Both the position numbers and the translations under genes were made by a program. From positions 11,101-46,306 of the forward strand of contig MKWA01000021.1 of the NCBI GenBank assembly GCA_001899285.1: DNA of 35,206 nucleotides, in the 5' to 3' direction. The notes below the pieces were generated by a model. It ran no database searches and was not told where the DNA came from. It saw only the letters and a program-made list of their open reading frames with translations. Position 1 is the stretch's first letter, and each line of letters opens with the position of its first letter. The stretch comes from Rhizobiales bacterium 64-17 (lineage in GTDB: Bacteria > Pseudomonadota > Alphaproteobacteria > Rhizobiales > Xanthobacteraceae). This document shows positions 17,304 to 25,305 of this stretch, one piece after another.

Positions 17304-18278
17304 CTATTGAACCTTGATGCCGGCGTCCTTGATGATCGGCCACCATTTATCGATTTCCGCCTTCTGGAATTTGCGCAGATAGTCCGATGTCTGCTCGGCG
17401 ACCGGGACGATGGTCTGGTTGACCTTCTCGAACCGCTCGCGGGTCGCAGGATCGGCGAGCGCTGTCTTCAAGGCGCCGTTGAGTTTGGCGATGATATCCT
17501 TCGGCGTGCCCTTCGGCGCCCACAGGCCGTACCAGATCGACGCGTAAAAGCCCGGCATGCCGGCTTCGTCCACGGTCGGCACATCGGGCATGGAGGACAG
17601 ACGCTGCTTGTCCATCATGGCGAGCGCGCGGATGCTGCCGCCCTTGACGTGACCGATGGAATTTGACGGCACGTCGATCATCATGTCGACCTCGCCGGCG
17701 ACGAGTCCCTGCATCGCCGGGGCAAGGCCGCGATAAGGCACGTACTGGAATTTGGTCCCGGTCTGCTTCTGAAACGAAGCGGCCGCGACGTGACCCGAAC
17801 TGCCGACGCCGGATGTCCCCATCGACGCCTTGTCCGGATTAGCTTTCAGCCAGGCGATGAATTCCTTCAGGTCTTTGGCCGGAAAGTCCTTGCGCACCAC
17901 GATCAGTTCCGGCGTGGCCGACATCAGGCCGATCGGCTCGAAGTCATTGTAGATGTCGAAGGTCAGCGGGTACATCGCACCGTTGACCACATGGGTACCC
18001 CAATTGCCGATGCTGAGCGTGTAGCCGTCCGGAGCGGACTTGGCGACACGCCCGACGGCGATCGTGCCGGCGGCGCCGCCGATATTCTCGACGATGATCG
18101 GTTGACCAAGCTCCTTGCGCATCGCTTCGGCAAGAATGCGCGCCAACGTATCGACCGGGCCGCCGGCCGCGAACGGTACGACCATGGTGATGGGGCGTGT
18201 GGGGTAGGTCTGGGCGGCAGCCGGTGTGGCGAGTGCTCCCAGCAGCATCAGGCCGATGGCCGACATCATTCTCCGCAT
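17304..18278 (-). CDS. Tripartite tricarboxylate transporter (TctC/Bug) substrate-binding protein
   Basis: This is a periplasmic binding protein of the Bug family, which binds carboxylates and related small molecules. The 324-residue precursor has a clear signal peptide (MRRMMSAIGLMLLGALATPAAA, cleavage near residue 22). The family start is YPTRPITMVVPFAAGGPVDTLARIL, and the ligand-loop regions follow (ENIGGAAGTIAVG, GTSGVGSSGHVAA). No TctA or TctB permease is in the window, so it may work with a remote transporter or as a sensor. It lies downstream of the FAH-family and deacetylase genes on the same strand and probably belongs to their transcript. Confidence 0.93.
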   Translation of the reverse strand: MRRMMSAIGLMLLGALATPAAAQTYPTRPITMVVPFAAGGPVDTLARILAEAMRKELGQPIIVENIGGAAGTIAVGRVAKSAPDGYTLSIGNWGTHVVNGAMYPLTFDIYNDFEPIGLMSATPELIVVRKDFPAKDLKEFIAWLKANPDKASMGTSGVGSSGHVAAASFQKQTGTKFQYVPYRGLAPAMQGLVAGEVDMMIDVPSNSIGHVKGGSIRALAMMDKQRLSSMPDVPTVDEAGMPGFYASIWYGLWAPKGTPKDIIAKLNGALKTALADPATRERFEKVNQTIVPVAEQTSDYLRKFQKAEIDKWWPIIKDAGIKVQ

Positions 18279-18326
18279 TGCTTTCCTCCCTTGCGCGTTG
18301 TTGTTGGACTTCTTGTTTCCGATGGC

Positions 18327-19247
18327 TCATCCGGCCGTGTTGCGATCGGCGATGACCGGATTGCGCAGAACGCCGATGTTCTCGATCTCGCACTCGACGA
18401 CATCGCCGGGATTGAGAAATTTTCCGGTGCCGACGCCGCCGCCGGCGCATGTTCCGGTGAGCACCACGTCGCCGGGGTAAAGCGTCATGCCACGGGAAAT
18501 GTCGGCGATGAGCTGCGGCACCTTGAAGATCATATGTTCGGTGTTGGACTGCTGCCGCACGTCGCCGTTGACGCGGCAGGCAATGTTGAGTGGATAGGGC
18601 GTCGGCATCTCGTCGGTCAGGACCACAACGGGCCCCATCGGGTTGGCGAAGTCGAGCCCTTTGCCTTGCGTCCAGTTCTGTCCGTAGCGCGGCGTCAACG
18701 AGGTGAAGCCGGCATTGGTCTGCAGGTCGCGATAGCTCACGTCATTGGCGATCGTGTAGCCGGCGACATGGGCGTAAACATCGTCTTCCGCGACGTTGGC
18801 GGTTTGCCGTCCAATGATCACGGCCAGCTCCACTTCGTGATCGAGCTTGGTCGAGACCGCATGCGCGATGATCGGATCGCCGGGATTGGCGACCGAGGAA
18901 CCGGGCTTGTAGAAAAAGAACGGCTTCTCCGGCGCCTTCAGATTGGCTTCGGCGCCGTGCTCGAAATAATTCACCACATGGGCCAGGATTTTCCCGCCCG
19001 CTTCATAGGGCGCGAGCAGGCGAAGCTCCGCCGTCGGTTTAATCCAGGCCGATGCGTTGAACGCCAATTCCTGCGTCAATTCCCGCAGATTACGGCCAGC
19101 GGCAACGAATGCGCGCAGGTCTTTGTAGAATGGCACCAGCCAGTCGAGACCGCGTGCTTGCGCGGCGGCGCACAGATCGACGGTGCTGGCACCCTGTACC
19201 AATCCGATGCGCGGGCCATCCGCGCCGAGAAAGCGAACAATACGCAT
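18327..19247 (-). CDS. Fumarylacetoacetate hydrolase (FAH) family protein
   Basis: Members hydrolyse C-C bonds in beta-diketo acids or decarboxylate/hydrate related acids, using a divalent metal. The 306-residue protein has the short N-terminal domain and then the FAH fold. The metal site is suggested by KLDHEVELAVIIG (two Glu about residues 137-139), followed by GYTIANDVSYRD and QGKGLDFANPMGPV. The C-terminal strand carries TGTCAGGGVGTGKFLNPGDVVECEIENIG. In many relatives the TGTPAGVG motif has Pro; here it is TGTCAGGGVG, with Cys and an extra residue. It lies between the deacetylase and Bug genes on one strand. Substrate not determinable. Confidence 0.92.
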   Translation of the reverse strand: MRIVRFLGADGPRIGLVQGASTVDLCAAAQARGLDWLVPFYKDLRAFVAAGRNLRELTQELAFNASAWIKPTAELRLLAPYEAGGKILAHVVNYFEHGAEANLKAPEKPFFFYKPGSSVANPGDPIIAHAVSTKLDHEVELAVIIGRQTANVAEDDVYAHVAGYTIANDVSYRDLQTNAGFTSLTPRYGQNWTQGKGLDFANPMGPVVVLTDEMPTPYPLNIACRVNGDVRQQSNTEHMIFKVPQLIADISRGMTLYPGDVVLTGTCAGGGVGTGKFLNPGDVVECEIENIGVLRNPVIADRNTAG

Positions 19248-19314
19248 GATGATCTCGCGAGGCTGAAAATGAGAAGGTTACCTCAGCGGAAGGTCACGTC
19301 ACTGAAAGGTCACG

Positions 19315-20190
19315 TCATTGAAAGGTCTTGCGCACATGCGCGGCGATCTCGCCGCGTGTGCCGATCCACACATCGGAATTGCGGGCAATCTCGGCGCAGG
19401 CGTCGAACACCCAGGCGCCGGACATGCGGCCGAACACATGGGTATGGGCCGTGACGTCGATGCTGATCGAGCCGGTCTCGCGCTTGAGCGCGAATTCCAG
19501 ATTTTCCTTGAAGATGTCGAGGAACACGCTCGGTGCGTTGCCGTAACGCACATAGAGCGGCATGTCGTTGACCTCCATCGTCAGCGGAATGGCGACGATG
19601 CTGTTCTTCTCGAAATGCTGGATGTAGGGCAGGTCGCTATCATAGGCGTCGCCCTGCCACTGATAGCCGGCGTCGGCGACCATTTGCGCGGTCTTGCGGC
19701 TTGGCGTGCCGCGCGGGCTGATCCAGCCGGCGACCTTCTGTCCCGCTGCCTTGCTGACCAGCGCGGTGGTCTTTTCGATATTGGCGCGTTCCTGCTCCTC
19801 CGACAGCATGGTCGGTATCACGTCCATGGCATAGGAGTGCGACAGCGGCTCGTGGCCGGCGGCGGTCAGCGCCTTCACCGTGTCGGGGAAGCGTTCGGCG
19901 ATCACGCCATTGACCATCACGCTGGCCTTGATCTTGTGCCGGTCGAGAATACCCGTCAGCCGCTGGATGCCGCGGTTGGGGCCGTAAGCAGCCCATGACA
20001 TGGCGTTGGTATCGACGTTTCCGGCCGGCAACGGGTTGCCCATGGGGCCGATGCCCGGGGTCTTGCCGTCCGACCAGCCCTCATAGGCGATGTTGAAAAT
20101 GACGGCGACGCGCTTTCCGTTCGGCCAGAGAAAGTCCTTCGGGGCGGTCTGCACCTTGGCGCCGGTGACGATATCGCGGGTGTCGGCCAT
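19315..20190 (-). CDS. PuuE-like polysaccharide deacetylase-superfamily protein
   Basis: Proteins of this NodB-fold subgroup include allantoinase PuuE and cyclic imide/amide hydrolases, not true polysaccharide deacetylases. The 291-residue protein has no signal peptide. The canonical first Asp motif (TFDDG) is replaced by IFNIAYEGW. The metal-binding segment is GHEPLSHSYAMD, corresponding to SHGYxWxD in PuuE, with His and Asp but no second His at the classical spacing. WISPRGTPSRKTAQ and AYDSDLPY match the PuuE-type active-site loops. It is first in a leftward gene set with the FAH-like and Bug genes, divergent from a GntR regulator. An amide- or imide-hydrolysing role fits but is inferred. 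Confidence 0.88.
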   Translation of the reverse strand: MADTRDIVTGAKVQTAPKDFLWPNGKRVAVIFNIAYEGWSDGKTPGIGPMGNPLPAGNVDTNAMSWAAYGPNRGIQRLTGILDRHKIKASVMVNGVIAERFPDTVKALTAAGHEPLSHSYAMDVIPTMLSEEQERANIEKTTALVSKAAGQKVAGWISPRGTPSRKTAQMVADAGYQWQGDAYDSDLPYIQHFEKNSIVAIPLTMEVNDMPLYVRYGNAPSVFLDIFKENLEFALKRETGSISIDVTAHTHVFGRMSGAWVFDACAEIARNSDVWIGTRGEIAAHVRKTFQ

Positions 20191-20389
20191 CGTTTTCTCC
20201 CATGCCGTTTCTGCGTTTTGCGGCAGTAAAGATCGAACATCTGCTACCAGTCAACAAAATTTATAACATTTATGATTCTGGGGACTATAATGCGATATCC
20301 GGAGGAAGGGGTTGCGAACCGCCGACCGATGGGATTCTGAGAGCCACGCGGCACCAAGAGCGCCAAACGACAGCAGCGGTCAGACAGCC
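20191..20389. promoter_or_regulatory. Divergent promoter region between deacetylase and GntR genes
   Basis: This 199-base gap contains a distinct AT-rich island (about 20251-20292) with TTATAACATTTATGATT and ACTATAATGCGATATCC. It is the natural place for both divergent promoters and for the GntR operator. The start codons of both genes face away from it. I cannot assign exact boxes. Confidence 0.5.
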
Positions 20390-21064
20390 ATGACGGGAAA
20401 CGTGACCATCGCCAGTGCCGCCTATCAGCAGGTGCGGGCCGACATCATCGCCGGGCGGCTGACGCCGGGAGCCAAGCTGCGCATTCGCGATGTGTGTCAG
20501 CGCTACGAGGTCAGCATCACGCCGATGCGCGAAGCGCTGAACCGGCTCGCGTCCGAGCAACTGGTGGTGCTGAATGACCAGCGCGGATTTGCGGTGAGTG
20601 GCATCAGCCGTGCGCAACTCGAGGAACTGACTCATACCCGCGTCTGGCTCAACGATGTGGCGCTGCGTCGTTCAATCGAATTCGGCGATCTCGCCTGGGA
20701 AGAGCATGTGCTGTTGAGCTATCACCGGCTGGCCCGCGTTCCACGCTACGCCGGCGCCGATGACAGCGAACTCAATCCGGACTGGGATCCGCCGCACCGC
20801 GCGTTTCACAGCGCGCTCAATGCGGCATGCCCGTCGCGCTGGATCTGCGGCTATTGCGATCAACTGTTCGATCAGTCGTCACGCTATCGCAATCTTTCGC
20901 GCGCCATCGTCATGAAAGAGCGCGGCGATCTCGATGAGCACCGGCCGATCATGGACGCGGTCATCGCGCGTGATGCCGACAGCGCCGTGGCGTTGATGAC
21001 GCGGCACGTGACCGAGACCACGAAAATCTTGCTGGATCGCTGGAGCGATATCGCCGGCGCCTAG
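20390..21064 (+). CDS. GntR-family transcriptional regulator, FCD type
   Basis: The 224-residue protein has a winged helix with RLTPGAKLRIRDVCQRYEVSITPMREAL (about residues 22-49). MREAL replaces the more usual IREAL. The FCD domain follows, with HRAFHSAL, DEHRPIMDAVIARD and MTRHV ligand-site segments. The ATG at 20390 is used; the frame extends to 20312, but that would put more of the AT-rich promoter island into the gene. It is divergent from the deacetylase/FAH/Bug genes, which it probably regulates. A decayed cupin gene lies directly downstream. Confidence 0.88.
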   Translation: MTGNVTIASAAYQQVRADIIAGRLTPGAKLRIRDVCQRYEVSITPMREALNRLASEQLVVLNDQRGFAVSGISRAQLEELTHTRVWLNDVALRRSIEFGDLAWEEHVLLSYHRLARVPRYAGADDSELNPDWDPPHRAFHSALNAACPSRWICGYCDQLFDQSSRYRNLSRAIVMKERGDLDEHRPIMDAVIARDADSAVALMTRHVTETTKILLDRWSDIAGA

Positions 21065-21075
21065 GCCGTGCAGCG

Positions 21076-21255
21076 ATGCAATCGTCTTCGCGGGAGCGAG
21101 TCGCGGTGCGCGCATATCCGTCCCGTCATTATGCCCGGCACTGGCACGGAGCGTCGGCGGACACGCTGATGACGCATTTTGCCGTCGCTGAAGTTCTCAA
21201 TGGCAGCGTCGTTACATCGATGGAACATGTGACCGATGAGCAATACCGCAGATAA
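21076..21255 (+). pseudogene. C-terminal relic of a cupin-domain gene
   Basis: A 59-codon frame starts 11 bases after the GntR stop codon. Its last 38 residues (ARHWHGASADTLMTHFAVAE and onward, ending in MEHVTDEQYRR) closely resemble the C-terminal end of cupin proteins. These typically read KHWHGAxPxTAMTHIAxxExxxG...MExVTDEQY. The upstream part, which should carry the first cupin motif and the strand leading into KHWHG, is missing; the bases before HWHG read as unrelated Arg-rich sequence. I read this as the remains of a deleted gene that once followed the GntR gene. Family match is from memory of the motif. Confidence 0.6.
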
Positions 21256-21456
21256 CGGCATGGCATTGCTCTTATCGCGAGATCAATGCTGACTATCACC
21301 AGTCGGATCGAGGTGCGTGTGTCGGGGCAATTTCGGCTACGATGTTCGTCGCGCACCGTATAACGGGCAGACGTCCTGACATGTGCAGTCGCCTTCATAT
21401 TACGATCCACGTAAGTCGTTGATATGAATGCTTCCAGCGATATGCAGGAGGCATCC
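21256..21456. promoter_or_regulatory. Upstream region of the formate dehydrogenase operon
   Basis: No credible gene is seen in this roughly 200-base gap. It must carry the promoter of the operon that begins at 21457. A strong Shine-Dalgarno AGGAGG at 21446-21451 fixes the start of the first gene five bases later. CATATTACGATCCACGTAAG near 21397-21416 is AT-rich relative to its surroundings, but I cannot name promoter boxes. Confidence 0.45.
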
Positions 21457-23439
21457 ATGGGTAGACAAGGGAAGCAGAATTACACCCGGCTGACCGAGCC
21501 GCTCGTGCGCGACAACGGCATATTGCGGCCGGCCTCATGGGATGAGGCGCTCGATCGCGCCGCCGAGGGCTTCCGTCGCAATCGCGACCTTCACGGTCCC
21601 GATGCGTTCGGCATGTTCTCGTGCTCGCGCGCGACCAACGAGATGAACTTCATCGCCCAGAAGTTCGCCCGTGTGGTGATCGGCACCAACAACATCGATT
21701 CCTGTAATAGGACCTGACACGCTCCCAGTGTCGCCGGTCTGGTGCACGTATTTGGAGCTGGTGGTGGTACGTCTTCCTATCGTGAGGCGGAAGATGCGGA
21801 TCTGCTCGTCTTCTGGGGCTCAAACGCCCGCGAAGCGCATCCGATTTTCTTTCATCACGCGCTGAAGGCCATTCACAAAGGGGCCAAGGTCTACGCGGTT
21901 GATCCGCGCCGGGCCAAGACCGCCGAATGGGCCGACGCCTGGCTCGGTCTGGACGTCGGTACCGACGTCGCGTTGGCGTATGGCATCGGTCGCGAGATCA
22001 TTCACGCCGGGTTGGTCAACGAGGCGTTCGTTGCGAATGCTACCACCGGGTTCGAAGAATATATCGCGGCCTGCGAACCGTGGACCTTGGAGGTCACCTC
22101 CCGTGAGACGGGCGTGCCCGCGGACCTGATCCGTCAGCTTGCGCACGACTATGCCAAGGCGGAGCGCGCGCAGATCTGCTGGACGCTCGGCATCACGGAG
22201 CATCACAATGGCACCGACAATGTGCGGTCGCTTTGCAACCTCGCGCTGCTCACGGGCCATGTCGGTCGCTGGGGCTCGGGTCTCGTTCCGTTGCGCGGTC
22301 AGAACAATGTCCAGGGCGGCGGCGACATGGGGGCGATCCCCAAGAACCTGCCGGGATTCCAGGACGTCGGTAATGCCGACCATCGCGCGAAGTTCGAGCG
22401 TCTGTGGAACGTCACGATGCCGCCGAAGTACGGCATGACGCTTTCGGAAATGATGCACGCGATGGACGAGGGGCATCTCACCAACCTTTACATCATCGGT
22501 GAGAACCCGGTGCAGTCCGACGCCGACTCCAACGCGGTGGGCAAGCGTCTGGAAAACCTGGATCACGTGGTCGTGCAGGACATCTTCCTGACCAAGACCG
22601 CGTCGTACGCCGACGTGGTGCTTCCTTCCACGGCGGCGTGGTGCGAAAGCGAAGGAACCTTCACCAACAGCGAACGGCGGGTTCAACTCGTGCGCAAGGC
22701 GCTGGAGCCGCCAGGAAGCGCGAAGGACGACATCGAGATCATGCGTTTGATCGCGGAGCGTCTTGGGCGAGGTTGGCCAGAGCAAACTGCCGAGCAGATC
22801 TGGGACGAGTTGCGCGCGGTGTCGCCGCGGCATCACGGAATGTCCTATCGGCTGCTCGCGGAGCGGGGCGGGTTGCAATGGCCGTTCCCCGACGAGAACG
22901 GGCCCGAGTCGCCATTCCTGCACGGCCGGCTCTGGGAGAAGGATCCCGAGAAACGCGGACAACTGGCACCGTTCGGCACGCCGAAACACAGCTTGCCGGT
23001 GGACAAGCTCGACGACGAATTCCCGCTGCGTCTGACGACAGGGCGGCGGCTGACCGACTACAACACCGGCGTGCAATCCGGCGGCTTCAATTCGCCGATC
23101 CGATTTGGCGCCTGCGTCGATCTCTCGCCGGAGGACATGGCCCGACTTGATGTCAACGAGGGCGAGTGGGTGCGGATCAGTTCGCGCCGCGGCTCCGTGC
23201 TGGCGCCTGTGCGCCGGGAGCCGGGGCTGCGTCCCGGATTGCTCTTCATGGCCTGCAACTTCCCCGACGAGGTGGATGTCAACGCGCTCACCATCGAGGC
23301 GAACGACCCGATCTCCGGAACGGCGGAGTTCAAGGCGACGGCGGTCAAGGTGGAGAAGACCAACGAAGTCCCGACGTGGGAGAGAAATGTCTTCACCAAG
23401 CTTGGTCGCGAGAAACAAGAGCTGGCGCCTGCGGAATAA
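21457..23439 (+). CDS. fdhA: Formate dehydrogenase alpha subunit, catalytic part (selenocysteine-containing)
   Basis: This is the Mo/W-bis-pyranopterin catalytic part of an NAD-linked formate dehydrogenase, oxidising formate to CO2. It has 660 residues if the TGA at 21715-21717 is read as selenocysteine (residue 87). The frame is open on both sides, and the flanks NNIDSCNRT and HAPSVAG match the family exactly where the active-site Cys/Sec lies. A SECIS hairpin follows. Later landmarks are VFGAGGGTSSYREAEDADLL, FWGSNAREAHPIFFHH, VYAVDPRRAKTAEWAD, RGQNNVQGGGDMGAIP, IIGENPVQSD and the C-terminal MopB domain (LTTGRRLTDYNTG). The N-terminal iron-sulfur domains of FdsA are absent and are encoded separately at 25302. 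The start at 21457 follows AGGAGG. Function requires SelABCD, not in this window. Confidence 0.93.
21715..21747 (+). promoter_or_regulatory. Selenocysteine UGA codon and bacterial SECIS hairpin
   Basis: The TGA is at 21715-21717. The hairpin spans 21728-21747: arm GTG-T-CGCC (21728-21735), loop GGTCT (21736-21740), arm GGTGCAC (21741-21747). Seven pairs form, one of them G-T, with T21731 bulged. The GGTCT loop starts 19 bases after the TGA, the same distance as in E. coli fdhF. The bulged U and GGUCU loop are the features contacted by elongation factor SelB. Confidence 0.9.
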
Positions 23440-23451
23440 GGTGGACTCGTT

Positions 23452-25305
23452 GTGGATTTGAAATTCTCGAACGCTGAAGCCTCCGCAGAAGAGCGGGATG
23501 CGGTCGATCGGCTGCTTGGTGCCGGCGACGGTGGCTGGCACGGGGGCGAGCGCGACGAGCAGGACCACCGGCGCGCGCATACCGGCCACGCGGCACGGTC
23601 CCGCCGGCATTTCGTCATGGAGGCGCTGCACGCGGTAAACGACCGCGTTGGCTGGATCAGCCCCGGCGCGCTAAACTATGTCGGCAAACGGCTGAGTGTC
23701 GCGCCGGCCGATGTCTACAGCGTTGCGACGTTCTATGCGCTGTTCTCCACCCATCCGCGGCCGAAGCGCATCGTCCATGTCTGCACCGACATTGCCTGCA
23801 TGGCGCGCGGCTCCAAGGCCGTCTGCGCCGATCTCGAGAAGCGCCTCGGTCCCGCTTCGGCTGACAACGGCTGGAAGCACAGTCCTTGTCTCGGCGTGTG
23901 TGAGCGCGCTCCTGCCGCCATGGCGGTGGAGGCCGGCGACCCGCCGCATGAGCACCTGATCGGGCCCGCCACCGTCGATGCGATCGCCCTCGCGCTCGAA
24001 GACGGTCCTGCGGCACTGGCCGCCGAGGCGCCGCCGGCCATGGCCGTTCCGCAGGCCGGCCAGGACGGCCTGATGCTGCTCAAGCGCGTCGGCCGGGTCG
24101 ATCCGGACAGCATCGACGACTACCTCGCGACCGACGGCTACGCCGGACTGCGGCGTGCCTTCGAGATGCAGCCGGGGCAGGTCATCAGCGAGGTCAAGGA
24201 TTCCCGGCTGATGGGGCGCGGCGGCGCGGCGTTCCCAGCCGGCATCAAGTGGGAGAGCACCGCCAAGCAGCCTGCGACGCCACGCTATCTCGTTTGCAAC
24301 GCCGACGAGAGCGAGCCTGGCACATTCAAGGATCGCGCCATCCTCGAGGGCGATCCGTTCGCGCTGATCGAGTCGATGACCATTGCCGGCTACGCCATCG
24401 GCGCGGAGCGGGGCTTCATCTATCTGCGCGGCGAATATCCACGCGCCCACCGCATGCTGCACAACGCCATCGACACGGCGCGCGAACGCGGATTTCTCGG
24501 CAACGACATTCAGGGAAGCGGCTTTAGCTTCGAACTGGAAATCCGGCGCGGCGCCGGCGCCTATATCTGCGGCGAGGAGACCGCGATCTTCAACTCGATC
24601 GAGGGTTATCGCGGCGAACCGCGCTCCAAGCCGCCATTCCCGTTCGAGGCCGGATTGTTCGGCAAGCCGACGGTGGTCAACAACGTCGAGACGTTGTGCA
24701 ACGTGCCGCTGATCATGCGGATGGGCGGCGCGCAGTACGCCAGGATCGGGACCGAGGGCTCCACCGGGCCGAAGCTGTTTTGTGTGTCGGGCAACCTCGT
24801 GCGCCCCGGCGTTTACGAAGTGCCGTTCGGCGCCACCCTCGGCGATGTCCTGACGCTGGCCGGCGGGGTTCCGCAGGGCCGAAAACTGCAGGCGGTGTTG
24901 CTCGGCGGCGCGGCAGGCGGTTTCGTGCGCGCTGACGAACTCAATATCCCTCTTACCTTTGAGGGCGCGCGCGCCAACAACACGACGTTAGGCTCGGGTG
25001 TGGTGTTGGCATTCGACGACACCGTCGAACTGCCGGCCATTCTGCTGCGCATCGCGCGCTTCTTCCGCGACGAATCCTGCGGTCAGTGCGTTCCCTGCCG
25101 GGTGGGCACGGTGCGTCAGGAGGAGGCGCTGCTGCGCATCGCGCACAACCGTCGCGATACCGCGGCCAAGGGCCGTGACATCGGCTTGCTGCGCGATGTC
25201 GGTTTGGTGATGAAGGATTCCTCGATCTGCGGCCTCGGTCAGGCGGCCTGGAATGCCGTCGAGTCGGCCATCGATCGCCTCGGCGTCCTGGAGAAGAGCC
25301 CATGA
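23452..25305 (+). CDS. fdhB: NAD-dependent formate dehydrogenase beta subunit, NuoE-NuoF fusion
   Basis: This is the electron-transfer and NAD-reducing subunit. The first about 185 residues are a NuoE-like [2Fe-2S] domain with ligands in VCTDIACMARG (C-x4-C) and SPCLGVCERAP (C-x3-C). The rest is NuoF-like: RGGAAFPAGIKWES (FMN/NAD site), CNADESEPGTFKDR, AYICGEETAIFNSIEG and the [4Fe-4S] motif SCGQCVPCRVG, with a further Cys in SSICGLGQ. At 617 residues it resembles the fused beta subunit of Methylobacterium FDH1, in contrast to the separate FdsG and FdsB of Rhodobacter. The start is GTG, 12 bases after fdhA with GGTGG upstream. Residues 25-45 are unusually rich in Gly, Asp, Glu and His. The stop overlaps the next start (ATGA). 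Confidence 0.94.
   Translation: MDLKFSNAEASAEERDAVDRLLGAGDGGWHGGERDEQDHRRAHTGHAARSRRHFVMEALHAVNDRVGWISPGALNYVGKRLSVAPADVYSVATFYALFSTHPRPKRIVHVCTDIACMARGSKAVCADLEKRLGPASADNGWKHSPCLGVCERAPAAMAVEAGDPPHEHLIGPATVDAIALALEDGPAALAAEAPPAMAVPQAGQDGLMLLKRVGRVDPDSIDDYLATDGYAGLRRAFEMQPGQVISEVKDSRLMGRGGAAFPAGIKWESTAKQPATPRYLVCNADESEPGTFKDRAILEGDPFALIESMTIAGYAIGAERGFIYLRGEYPRAHRMLHNAIDTARERGFLGNDIQGSGFSFELEIRRGAGAYICGEETAIFNSIEGYRGEPRSKPPFPFEAGLFGKPTVVNNVETLCNVPLIMRMGGAQYARIGTEGSTGPKLFCVSGNLVRPGVYEVPFGATLGDVLTLAGGVPQGRKLQAVLLGGAAGGFVRADELNIPLTFEGARANNTTLGSGVVLAFDDTVELPAILLRIARFFRDESCGQCVPCRVGTVRQEEALLRIAHNRRDTAAKGRDIGLLRDVGLVMKDSSICGLGQAAWNAVESAIDRLGVLEKSP

Noticed and set aside
17790-19454. 554-codon open frame on the + strand.
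   Set aside because: It is antisense to the Bug and FAH genes, which have clear family motifs; the composition (His/Arg/Gly-rich) is that of a GC-rich shadow.
21129-21458. 109-codon open frame on the - strand in the gap before fdhA.
   Set aside because: No ribosome site or family motif, and its sequence is antisense to the cupin relic; Cys- and Ser-rich composition unlike the neighbours.
21715-21717. Stop codon splitting the formate dehydrogenase catalytic gene, as a pseudogene or frameshift.
   Set aside because: Both sides are in the same frame, the position is the known Cys/Sec site, and a SECIS hairpin with correct loop and distance follows.
21820-23631. 603-codon open frame on the - strand.
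   Set aside because: Antisense shadow of the formate dehydrogenase catalytic and beta subunit genes, with no recognisable domain.
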